Part shown: positions 5,926-12,985 of the stretch, piece after piece
Position numbering within the stretch: position 1 is the stretch's first letter
Layout of the letters: every line of letters begins with the position of its first letter
Assembly: GCA_037147235.1 (NCBI GenBank)
Contig: JBAWVO010000096.1
Location: 1 to 19,780, forward strand
Length of the DNA stretch: 19,780 nt
Source of the DNA: JANXQG01 sp037147235
GTDB taxonomy: Bacteria > Planctomycetota > Planctomycetia > Pirellulales > Thermoguttaceae
Direction of reading: 5' to 3'
The notes under the pieces: generated by a model
What the model was told of the DNA's origin: nothing
What the model saw: the letters and a program-made list of their open reading frames with translations, nothing else
The model's database searches: none
Position numbers and translations under genes: made by a program

Positions 5926-7002
5926 TCAGTCGATCCAACCCCCGCCCATAACCTCATCACCTTGATAGCAAACCGCGGCCTGTCCGGGGGCAACACCGTA
6001 GCAGGGTTCCAGGAATTCGACGCGGAATCGATCGCCCGGCAATATCTCCACGAGGGCCCCAACGGCAGCACTGCGGTAGCGAATCTTCACCTGGCATTCA
6101 AAACGCGGCTCCGGCGGAAAAAACCAGTTCGCTCCGCGTGCGAAAAGCTCATGCCGGGCAAGATCGTCCTTGGTGCCGACAACCACTTCACGGCTCATAG
6201 GGTCGATTCGCACGATATAGCGGGGTTCTCCAAACGCGACCCCCAGGCCTTTCCGTTGCCCGATCGTGAACTTTTCAATCCCCGCGTGCCGCCCCACCAC
6301 TCGGCCATCCGTGGTAACAATCGCACCGGAAGTATCTAGTGGCGAACGATTTTGGCGAACGAATCGGGCGTGGTCCTGGTCGGGAACGAAGCAAATCTCC
6401 TGACTATCGGGTTTTTCGGCCACCTGATGCAGGCCGAGGCGGTCGGCAATCCGGCGTATTTCCTCCTTCTGGTAATCGCCCACGGGAAATTGCAGCCGGG
6501 CTAGAACCTCGGGCCGGATTCCCCAGAGTACGTAGGACTGATCCTTGGATGGATCAAGCCCCCGGCAGAGTGCGAGGCGGCCGCCGGGTGTTTGGACCAG
6601 TCGAGCATAGTGACCCGTGGCGATTTGGTTCGCGCCGATGCTATCGGCGTAGTCAACCAGCTTGCCGAATTTCAGCCACGTATTGCAGACGATGCACGGG
6701 TTGGGTGTCCGCCCGGACGTGTATTCGGAAATAAAGTACTGGATAATGCGGCCGAATTCCTGCTCGAAATTGATCGCGTAGAAGGGGATTTCCAGTTGCT
6801 CGGCGACACGTCGGGCATCGGCCGCGTCGCTTGCGCTACAGCACCCCTGCTTCCGCGGGGCATCGGAGGTCGAGCAGGTTGCCGCCTCTTCGTGGCCATG
6901 GCGCATGAACAGCCCGATCACCTCATGACCGGCCTGGCGGAGCAACCAAGCGGCCACGCTGCTATCGACACCACCGGACATAGCGAGAATTAGGCGTGAC
7001 AT
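5926..7002 (-). CDS. mnmA: tRNA-specific 2-thiouridylase MnmA
   Basis: The 358-residue cytoplasmic enzyme thiolates U34 of Lys, Glu and Gln tRNAs, using ATP to adenylate the uridine and a persulfide sulfur relayed to the active site. The PP-loop SGGVDSS (9-15) binds ATP. C106 in NPCIVCN is the catalytic nucleophile position and C204 in QEICFV is the persulfide cysteine; both are present. GHYAR (130-134), KDQSYVLW (153-160) and the C-terminal beta-barrel (FTIGQRKGLGV onward) complete a normal-length protein. Near residues 42-55 it carries an extra Cys-containing insertion ending in KQGCCSASDAADARRVA, a variant also seen outside the proteobacteria. The ATG at 7002 has no obvious ribosome binding site. 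It is divergent from prfB across a 364-bp gap; the sigma-54 activator downstream has its own promoter. Confidence 0.96.
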   Translation of the reverse strand: MSRLILAMSGGVDSSVAAWLLRQAGHEVIGLFMRHGHEEAATCSTSDAPRKQGCCSASDAADARRVAEQLEIPFYAINFEQEFGRIIQYFISEYTSGRTPNPCIVCNTWLKFGKLVDYADSIGANQIATGHYARLVQTPGGRLALCRGLDPSKDQSYVLWGIRPEVLARLQFPVGDYQKEEIRRIADRLGLHQVAEKPDSQEICFVPDQDHARFVRQNRSPLDTSGAIVTTDGRVVGRHAGIEKFTIGQRKGLGVAFGEPRYIVRIDPMSREVVVGTKDDLARHELFARGANWFFPPEPRFECQVKIRYRSAAVGALVEILPGDRFRVEFLEPCYGVAPGQAAVCYQGDEVMGGGWID

Positions 7003-7366
7003 ACGTTCATTTTTGCAGGCTTCGGCAAGATGAGCAACTGGGTTTGCGCTCGAAAATCCCTACAATCTGCAAGATTACGAGGACGATAAACTATCGATTC
7101 TCGACATCAAGGCCGTCGATCAGTCAGGAATAGAAAAGAAAATTTACCGCAAAAGAACGCAGAGAGCGCAAAAGAATAGATCCTCTCTTTTGCGCTCCTT
7201 TGTGCTCTCTCGCGGTGAATTCTAATCAATTCTTTCGACAGAAAAATGAAGGGACAGAAAAATTGGAAGATCGGACCAAGCTATTGCGATAACCTCATCT
7301 TTCCTAGGTTGCTGGAAACTGGTACAATCCTCGCTTCGCAGTGGCATTTTCTCTCAGGAATCAACC
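7003..7366. other. Divergent mnmA/prfB intergenic region
   Basis: No gene is seen. It holds the palindromic repeat at 7141-7222. A possible -10 box for prfB (TACAAT, 7323-7328) lies 39 bp before the start codon, but it has no good -35 partner at normal spacing. AGGA lies eight bases before the prfB ATG and serves as its ribosome binding site. Confidence 0.45.
7141..7222. repeat. CGCAGAG-type imperfect palindrome
   Basis: The left arm AATTTACCGCAAAAGAACGC with AGAGAGCGCAAAAGA pairs imperfectly with the right arm TCTTTTGCGCTCCTTTGTGC and TCTCTCGCGGTGAATT. Arms are about 38 bases around a very short loop. It has the same build (short A/G-rich unit, inverted arms) as the CACGAAA repeat at 232-407 but a different unit. 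It lies between the divergent mnmA and prfB genes and could act as a bidirectional RNA hairpin. Confidence 0.65.
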
Positions 7367-8492
7367 ATGGAACGTGAACTCCTCGATCGGGCCGACGATA
7401 TCCAGAAGCGGATCCTCCAGCTAAGGGACTCTCTTTGACTTCGCTGGAAAAAAAACGCAGATCGCCACGATCGAAGACCAGATGGGCCAGAGTGATTTCT
7501 GGAATTATCGCGAGAAGGCCCAGGAGGTTGTTGGCCGGCTCAAGGGACTGAAGTCCCTCGTCAAGCCATTGGAAGATGCAATCCGCGCTTCGGACGACGT
7601 GGCCGCCATGATTGAAATGGCCGAGGAAGACGAAGGCCTAGCCGCCGAAGTTCCCGGCGAAATCGAGCGACTGGAAAAGGCCATTGATGACCTGGAGACT
7701 AAGTCGCTTCTGAGCAGTCCGTTGGACCCAAGCCCAGCACTCTTGACGATCAACGCCCGCGACGGCGGCACGGATGCCAACGATTGGGCCGAGATGCTCC
7801 TGCGGATGTATCTGGCTTGGGCCAAGGATCACGATTACGACACCGAGCTCCTCGATCGCCAGGAAAACGAGGAAGCCGGCATCAACAGCGCCACGATCGC
7901 CGTTCGCGGGCCGATGGCCTACGGTTATCTGAAAGGCGAGGCCGGCATCCACCGGCTCGTGCGGATCAGTCCTTTCAACTCCGAAGGAAAGCGGCAAACG
8001 AGCTTTGCCGCCGTCGATGTTTCACCGGAAGTATTCGACGAGATCAAAATCGAAATTCGCGACGAGGATCTGGAGGAGAAGGCCATTCGCTCCAGCGGCC
8101 CCGGCGGGCAACACGTCAACAAGACCTCCAGCGCCATACAGTTGAGGCACCTTCCTACCGGCATCTTGATCTGCTGCCAAGCCGAGCGGAGCCAGCATAA
8201 AAATCGGGCGATGGCCTTGAAGATGCTTCGCGCCCGGCTCGCGCGGATCGAGGAAGAAAAACGCGAGGTCGAGCAGGCGGCCAAGTATACCTCAATGCCC
8301 AAGGTCGGCTTCGGCTCCCAGATCCGCAGCTACTTCCTTCATCCCGATCAACGCGTGAAGGACTCGCGCACGGGCTACTACATGGGCAACTTCCGCGCCG
8401 TGCTCGACGGGAACATCCAAGGCTTCCTCGACGCCTACCTGCGCTATCGCGTTAAAGGCGTAACGTACGGCAGCTTGAAGGATGATGACTAA
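7367..8492 (+). CDS. prfB: Peptide chain release factor 2, expressed by programmed +1 frameshift
   Basis: RF2 recognises UAA and UGA and releases the nascent chain. The ATG at 7367 opens a 23-codon frame ending in an in-frame TGA (7436-7438). Shifting +1 at CTT-TGA-C continues into the main frame and gives a 374-residue protein beginning MERELLDRADDIQKRILQLR. The RF2 stop-codon reader SPF is at 201-203 and the catalytic GGQ at 246-248, close to the E. coli positions. The residue matching E. coli 246 is Ser (RSSGPGGQ), not the weaker Thr of K-12. AGGA precedes the ATG by eight bases. A frame starting at the ATG at 7482 would lack the N-terminal 38 residues. The stop codon lies 4 bp from the convergent cheR stop. 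Confidence 0.96.
7423..7439 (+). promoter_or_regulatory. Programmed +1 frameshift site of prfB
   Basis: AAGGGA (internal Shine-Dalgarno-like, 7423-7428) is followed four bases later by CTT TGA C (7433-7439). The E. coli site is AGGGGG, three bases, CTT TGA C. When RF2 is scarce, slow decoding of the UGA lets the ribosome slip +1 on CUU, so RF2 regulates its own synthesis. The arrangement here is essentially canonical. Confidence 0.93.
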
Positions 8493-8496
8493 GAGC

Positions 8497-9375
8497 TCAT
8501 CTTCCGCCGGCGGCACATCGCGCAAGCGGAGCTTCGGCGCGCAGCGGGCGATTCGGCTGGTAATAGGTCGCTCGGCAGTGGCTTTGGGGAGCAAAACGCG
8601 GGCCAAGATCCAGAAGAGATTCGGAGGAGCCGACCAGCAGGTAGCCGTCAGGAGTCAGACGCTCGGAGAGACGAAGAAATAAATCGCGACGCCGGGGAAC
8701 ATCGAAGTAGATCGCAACATTCCTACAAAAGATGATGTCAAAGGGGCCAATGCCAAGAAAAGGCTGATGCAGGTTTCGCTTCTGAAACTGGACCATCGCT
8801 CGGATCGAGTCTTTAATCTTCCAGCCGCCTTGTTGCTCAACAAAGTACTTTGTCAGGAGTTGTGGTTTCATTCCTCGCTGGATTTCGTGCTTGGCATACC
8901 ACCCCTGACTGGCAACTTTGATCGCTGCATCGGAGATGTCCGTAGCCAGGATATGAATGTCCCAGGACAAAACATCGGGAATCGTCTCGCAGAGCATCAT
9001 GGCCGTGCTGTACGCTTCCTGGCCGGTGCTGCTTGCGGCCGACCAGATGCGTATGCGTTTGGGAAAGGCCGTCTTCGCCTTGCTGTCGAGCAATTCGGGA
9101 ATGGCCTTATACTGTAACGCGGCAAACGGAGATTCATCGCGGAAAAACAGCGTCTCTTGCGTGGTGATGGCGTCGATGATTTGGTTCTGGAGAACTTGAT
9201 TGTGGGTAAGCCGGGCTTTCTGACACAGATCTCGGTACGAGGCGCAACCGCTCGCCTTGGCCAATTCGCCAAGCCGGCTTTCGATCAAATAACCTTTCGT
9301 GTCGTCCAAAATGACGCCGCAAAGCTCATCGACAAGCTTGGCCACAAAGGTAATATCTTCCTTGGTTACCTGCAT
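8497..9375 (-). CDS. cheR: Chemotaxis protein methyltransferase CheR
   Basis: The 292-residue enzyme transfers methyl groups from S-adenosylmethionine to glutamates of the receptors, setting adaptation. The N-terminal helical domain (1-75) leads to TTQETLFFRD (71-80, the TT-ETxFFR family motif). The SAM-binding loop is WSAASSTGQE (111-120), acidic ribose contacts lie in ATDIS (144-148), and FCRNVAIYFD (216-225) is the family signature. There is no TPR extension. The ATG overlaps the end of cheB by ten bases, so the two adaptation enzymes are translationally coupled and close the operon. None of the three receptors ends in an NWETF-like pentapeptide, so CheR must find them without that tether. 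Confidence 0.96.
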   Translation of the reverse strand: MQVTKEDITFVAKLVDELCGVILDDTKGYLIESRLGELAKASGCASYRDLCQKARLTHNQVLQNQIIDAITTQETLFFRDESPFAALQYKAIPELLDSKAKTAFPKRIRIWSAASSTGQEAYSTAMMLCETIPDVLSWDIHILATDISDAAIKVASQGWYAKHEIQRGMKPQLLTKYFVEQQGGWKIKDSIRAMVQFQKRNLHQPFLGIGPFDIIFCRNVAIYFDVPRRRDLFLRLSERLTPDGYLLVGSSESLLDLGPRFAPQSHCRATYYQPNRPLRAEAPLARCAAGGR

Positions 9376-10529
9376 GCGCGAGTACCCTTCTCGACGAGGC
9401 GCGTGATTTCCAAAGCAATATGGTCGAGCGACGCCACGACATCCGCAATGCCTTGTTCAATTGGCTCGCGAGGCATCCCAAACACGACACAACTAGCTTC
9501 ATCTTGTGCAACGATTGCGCCGCCGCTCTGGTGGATCAGACGGCAGCCCGCGGAGCCGTCGTTCCCCATGCCCGTCATGATCACGCCCACCGAACGGGCA
9601 CCGTAGACCGTGGCGACGGAGCGAAAAAGGTAGTCCACCGAGGGCTTGCAACTGTTTTCCGGTGGATCGTCGGTGATCCGGACATGGACGCGATCCGCCT
9701 CGCGATAGACCCGCATCTGTTTTCCGCCGGGGGCAATCAGTGCCACTCCCGGCAATGCCTGCTGCCCATCGGATGCCTCAAAAACACGCACTTTGCAACG
9801 AGTGTTGAGGTCGTCCGCCAGGGATTTCGTGAATACCGGCGGCATGTGCTGGACAATCAAGATGGGGACGGGAAAATTTCCGCTGAACCGAGGAAGCATT
9901 TCGGTAAGTGCTTTGGGGCCCCCCGTGGAAATCCCAATCGCCACCACATCCGGCTGCGCGAAAGGGGTCGATCGCGGTGAATTGGTGTTCGGTGCGGAAT
10001 GCGAATAATTGGGTGGGACGAGCGCAGCAAGCCCCGCCAATTCCGTTTTGGCCCGTTTTTGGTCGGGAATCCCAGGGCTGGACGGTGTCGCTTGGCCGCG
10101 CAAGACGCGCCGGACAGATTGCCTCCGTGCGTAGGCGGCCAACTTGGGCGCGAGATCCCGCCGAAGTTGCTCCGCGCTCTCCTGGAACGAGTTTCCCGTC
10201 GGCTTGAGGGCAAAATCGAACGCTCCCAGTTCGAGGGCCGCCAAGGTGGTTTGTGCCCCCTGGGCGGTGAAGGCACTGAGCATGATGGCACCCACGCTGG
10301 ATCCGACGGATTTGAGGCGGCGAAGCACTTCTAAACCATCCATCTCCGGCATTTCAACGTCCAGCAGGAGAATGTCGGGGGAAGTCTGTTCCAGCTTTTG
10401 CAAGGCGATCTTTCCATTGGGCGCAGTTCCAACGACCTGGACATTCGGGAGACTCCCCAGGACATCACTGACGATCTTGCGATAGGTTACCGTGTCGTCC
10501 ACCACGAGGACACGAAGCGGCTCGTCCAT
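9366..10529 (-). CDS. cheB: Chemotaxis response regulator / protein-glutamate methylesterase CheB
   Basis: The 387-residue enzyme removes receptor methyl groups and deamidates glutamines. The receiver (about 5-122) has the acidic pair D11/D12, phosphoacceptor D57 (LLLDVEMP) and K109. The C-terminal methylesterase (about 193-380) has the catalytic Ser201 (GISTGGP), His228 (VQHMPP) and Asp324 (MGNDG). The roughly 65-residue linker is long. Residues about 161-180 (KTELAGLAALVPPNYSHSAP) are encoded by sequence matching the MITE at 4489-4633. The ATG at 10529 has no clear ribosome binding site. A heptad-repeat hairpin lies directly upstream, between it and MCP-A. CheA presumably phosphorylates D57. 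Confidence 0.96.
   Translation of the reverse strand: MDEPLRVLVVDDTVTYRKIVSDVLGSLPNVQVVGTAPNGKIALQKLEQTSPDILLLDVEMPEMDGLEVLRRLKSVGSSVGAIMLSAFTAQGAQTTLAALELGAFDFALKPTGNSFQESAEQLRRDLAPKLAAYARRQSVRRVLRGQATPSSPGIPDQKRAKTELAGLAALVPPNYSHSAPNTNSPRSTPFAQPDVVAIGISTGGPKALTEMLPRFSGNFPVPILIVQHMPPVFTKSLADDLNTRCKVRVFEASDGQQALPGVALIAPGGKQMRVYREADRVHVRITDDPPENSCKPSVDYLFRSVATVYGARSVGVIMTGMGNDGSAGCRLIHQSGGAIVAQDEASCVVFGMPREPIEQGIADVVASLDHIALEITRLVEKGTRACR
9993..10047 (-). repeat. MITE-family fragment inside the cheB linker, in frame
   Basis: TGCGGAATGCGAATAATTG (9993-10011) is identical to the reverse complement of the right half of the element at 4489-4633. The match continues, after a two-base gap, through GGTGGG...GAGCGCAGC.AGCCCC.CCAATTC.GTT, about 85% identical by eye over some 55 bases. 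It lies wholly in the CheB interdomain linker and is read through in frame. It lacks the terminal GGCTCTTCC, so it is an old or partial insertion. Chance similarity looks unlikely given the 19-base exact run. Confidence 0.75.
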
Positions 10530-10554
10530 GTTACAGTATTATCCGTGGCCAAAA

Positions 10555-10674
10555 AAGGTTCAAGGTACAAGGTTCAAGGTACAAGGTTCAAGGTACAAGG
10601 TTCAAGGTTCAAGGAAAATGCCATCTTCACTGCCTTTCATTGTTCCTTGAACCTTGTTCCTTGGATCATTTTCT
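10555..10674. repeat. Heptad-repeat hairpin, copy 1 (MCP-A/cheB gap)
   Basis: Eight tandem heptads AAGGTTC or AAGGTAC, almost strictly alternating (10555-10610), are followed by a core AAAATGCCATCTTCACTGCC. The right arm ATTGTTCCTTGAACCTTGTT plus CCTTGGATCATTTTCT is complementary to the heptads, so a stem of roughly 25 bp can form. In the transcription direction (minus) it begins about 14 bases after the MCP-A stop. It is one of three copies in the operon with nearly the same core. Confidence 0.85.
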
Positions 10675-10688
10675 AAACAGCCCACCAC

Positions 10689-12833
10689 CTACACCTTGAA
10701 CTGTCCCACCAGACCTTGGAGTTGTTCGGCCACCGAGGAAAGTTCGCGACCGGTCGTTTGGGTCTGCGCGGCGCCCTGGGCCGACTGCCTGGCCGCCTGG
10801 TCCACTCCGACGATGTTTCGCGTGATTTCATGCGTCGCCGTGGCCGACTCGGCCACGCCGCGAGACACCATCTGGGCCGCGGTTGACGACTGCACCATGT
10901 TCCGGGCGATCTCCTTGGTCGTGATGCTCTGCTCTTCGACCGCGGAAGCGATCATCCGCGAGAGTTCATTGACTTGCTTGACAACGTCGCTGATGTCGCT
11001 GATCGACTTGACGGCGCGACCCGAGGAACCTTGGATACCTTTGATCCGTTTGCGGATATCTTCCGTGGCCGAAGCCGTTTGTTTTGCCAGTTCCTTGACC
11101 TCCGTGGCGACCACGGCAAAACCTTTGCCCGCATCGCCGGCCCGTGCCGCCTCGATGGTGGCGTTCAAGGCGAGCAGATTGGTTTGCTCGGCGATATCCT
11201 GGATGACTTCGATGACCTTGCCGATCTCGTCGGCCGCTCCGCCCAATTCGCCGATCTGCGAGTTGCTGGTGCTGACCAGTTGTGCCGCGTTGTCGGCCAC
11301 GCCAGCCGCACGCTCCGCGCTCTTGGACACCTCGCTAATGCTGGAGGTCAACTCCTCAATGGCGGAGGCCACCACCTTGATATTGGTCGACATCTGCTCG
11401 GTGGCAGCGGCCATTCCGCCCATATTGGTCGACATCTGCTCGGCGGCGGCCGCGACTTGCGCCGACTGGTTGGTGGTCTCTTCGGCACCACTGGCCAGTT
11501 GCGTGGCGGTCGCCGAAAGCTCCGTGGCCGACGAGGCCACGGTCTGTGTGTTGCGCATCATGCCCTTGAGCAACTCACGGGTGTTTCCCACCATGGTGTG
11601 GAAAGCGCGTGCCAGGTCTCCCATCTCGTCGCCACGCTTGCGAAGCACCTCCGGCACCTCCTTGGAAAAATCCCCCTGGGCAAGCAGACCGGTGAATCCG
11701 ACGCAGTCCTTGATCGGGCGGGTGATATTCCAGCTTACCACAATACCCAGCGCAAGAGCCAGAATGAAACTTGTGATTGTGCCGGCAATGATTACAAGGT
11801 TTCCTCGGACAGCATTCTGCTTTGAGCGTGTGGCTGTTTCGTCGGACTCCTTTACGCGGTACTGGATCAGCCCTTCAAGTATTTCCCGCAAATTGCGTTC
11901 AAAAGGAAGACATGAATTCATTGAGTGGAGGAGTAGCGACCCGGGAATAGCGCGAATGCGATTGGTCCGCTTTTCCAACTCCTGTGAGAGCGACTCCAAG
12001 GCAGCGACAGAAGCGAGATCGGCACTGTGTAATTGATTGGCAAGGCTAGCCAAGCCTGCGGCATTACGCGTCTTCATGCCTTTCAGCGCGGCATGATACT
12101 TCTCAATCACTTCCCCGTAAATCTTTTCTGTTTTTTCGATCGAATCGACCTTGAATCCGATTAGCGGGGCAAGATTCTTGAGGGTAGCTAGGTTCAAGCG
12201 GATGCTGTCGTCACGGGCTTCGATTGCGGCCAAGTACTTGGTGTAGTCGCTCGGATTATCACCGCGCAGCACGAGATTGCTCCATGCCTGAGATTGCTTC
12301 GCGAGTTCGAGCAAGCCGTTGCGGGCCTCGCTTTTCATGTCGAGACAATTGTGGAAGTAGTCTCCCGGGTTCGGTTCCAGTGGGGAGACACATTCCACAA
12401 GTATTTTCTCGTACTCACCGGCGATGGTGAAGTATTTGTCGTTGGTCTGTCGCCACTGGTCCGAAGTAGCCAGAAAAGCATTCCAAACGGTCTCTTCGTC
12501 GGAAGTCAATTTAAGCGACGCGTACTTCTTGCACGCGGCGTCGTAAGCCGCCTGGGCTTTGCTCGCGTTGTCGATCATCTTTCGATATTCGGCCAGGTCG
12601 ATATTCGGATTCAATAGCGCGCGACGTGCCGCCTTGAACCGTTCGGCGCTCGTCTCGATCTCGGAAAGATGCTGCACGCTCGGAACGATCGTGTTAACGA
12701 CATTATTAAGGTCGGAATGCAGGAGTGAGAGGCTCCACCAGCCAGCAGCACCCACGAAGCACGCAATCATCGCAACAGTCGTAAATCCTGCGATCAGCTT
12801 GGTCTTCAAACTTAAATTGGTAAAGAGACTCAT
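10689..12833 (-). CDS. Methyl-accepting chemotaxis protein A (long helical sensor domain)
   Basis: This 714-residue transmembrane receptor has TM1 at about 13-35, a large helical extracytoplasmic region of about 305 residues, TM2 at about 342-366, a HAMP domain to about 420, and a signalling domain to the end. The sensor is rich in amphipathic helices and is about twice the size of a four-helix bundle, so a helical bimodular (HBM-like) domain is plausible; its ligand is unknown. The hairpin tip EQTNLLALNATIEAARAG and flanking methylation helices are canonical. The protein ends GQFKV, without a CheR-docking pentapeptide. I prefer the ATG at 12833 over 12884 because the first 17 codons of the longer form lack support. 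From the HAMP domain on it is nearly identical to MCP-C, and its last third is nearly identical to MCP-B. Confidence 0.93.
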   Translation of the reverse strand: MSLFTNLSLKTKLIAGFTTVAMIACFVGAAGWWSLSLLHSDLNNVVNTIVPSVQHLSEIETSAERFKAARRALLNPNIDLAEYRKMIDNASKAQAAYDAACKKYASLKLTSDEETVWNAFLATSDQWRQTNDKYFTIAGEYEKILVECVSPLEPNPGDYFHNCLDMKSEARNGLLELAKQSQAWSNLVLRGDNPSDYTKYLAAIEARDDSIRLNLATLKNLAPLIGFKVDSIEKTEKIYGEVIEKYHAALKGMKTRNAAGLASLANQLHSADLASVAALESLSQELEKRTNRIRAIPGSLLLHSMNSCLPFERNLREILEGLIQYRVKESDETATRSKQNAVRGNLVIIAGTITSFILALALGIVVSWNITRPIKDCVGFTGLLAQGDFSKEVPEVLRKRGDEMGDLARAFHTMVGNTRELLKGMMRNTQTVASSATELSATATQLASGAEETTNQSAQVAAAAEQMSTNMGGMAAATEQMSTNIKVVASAIEELTSSISEVSKSAERAAGVADNAAQLVSTSNSQIGELGGAADEIGKVIEVIQDIAEQTNLLALNATIEAARAGDAGKGFAVVATEVKELAKQTASATEDIRKRIKGIQGSSGRAVKSISDISDVVKQVNELSRMIASAVEEQSITTKEIARNMVQSSTAAQMVSRGVAESATATHEITRNIVGVDQAARQSAQGAAQTQTTGRELSSVAEQLQGLVGQFKV

Positions 12834-12985
12834 TTTTGTTTTTCTTTCTAAGAAATAATCCAATTGAAACCAAGTTGTTCCCATTTTCGGGATAGGGAAA
12901 TGAACGGAAAGCCACGATGCGTGTTCCCCTCCCCCTTTTATCTTCCTGTCATCCGTTTTCTGTCTTCTTCTCTTATCTGTGTTTT
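12834..12985. other. MCP-B/MCP-A gap without heptad repeat
   Basis: This 152-bp gap carries no AAGGTTC heptads, unlike the other three receptor-flanking gaps. The bases just after the MCP-B stop (TTATCTGTGTTTTTTACACC on the plus strand) resemble the sequence at the same place after MCP-C. An AGAAAG lies upstream of the MCP-A ATG as a weak ribosome binding site. No promoter was recognised. Confidence 0.4.

Noticed and set aside
5609..5938. Minus-strand 109-codon frame ending in ATGA overlap with the sigma-54 activator
   Set aside because: Its start overlaps the mnmA end, the promoter at 5790-5817 lies inside it, and no internal start has a ribosome binding site. Kept only as a possible leader peptide in the intergenic entry.
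7323..7328. TACAAT as a definite prfB promoter
   Set aside because: The -10 match is good, but no recognisable -35 box lies 16-18 bp upstream, so it is mentioned only as a possibility.
10555..10614. Heptad arrays as a CRISPR-like or satellite array
   Set aside because: Units are contiguous 7-mers without spacers and form one arm of a hairpin whose other arm is non-tandem. No cas genes are present.
10576..10676. Short plus-strand proteins read through the heptads (periodic KVQGSRF-like peptides)
   Set aside because: The periodicity comes from translating the 7-bp repeat (21 bp for three codon phases). Coding evidence is absent.
10654..12036. Long plus-strand open frames over the three receptor genes (also 13032-13931 and 15510-16319), with similar translations to one another
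   Set aside because: They are antisense shadows. The similarity among them only reflects the near-identical receptor signalling domains on the minus strand, and they lack start signals and plausible protein composition.
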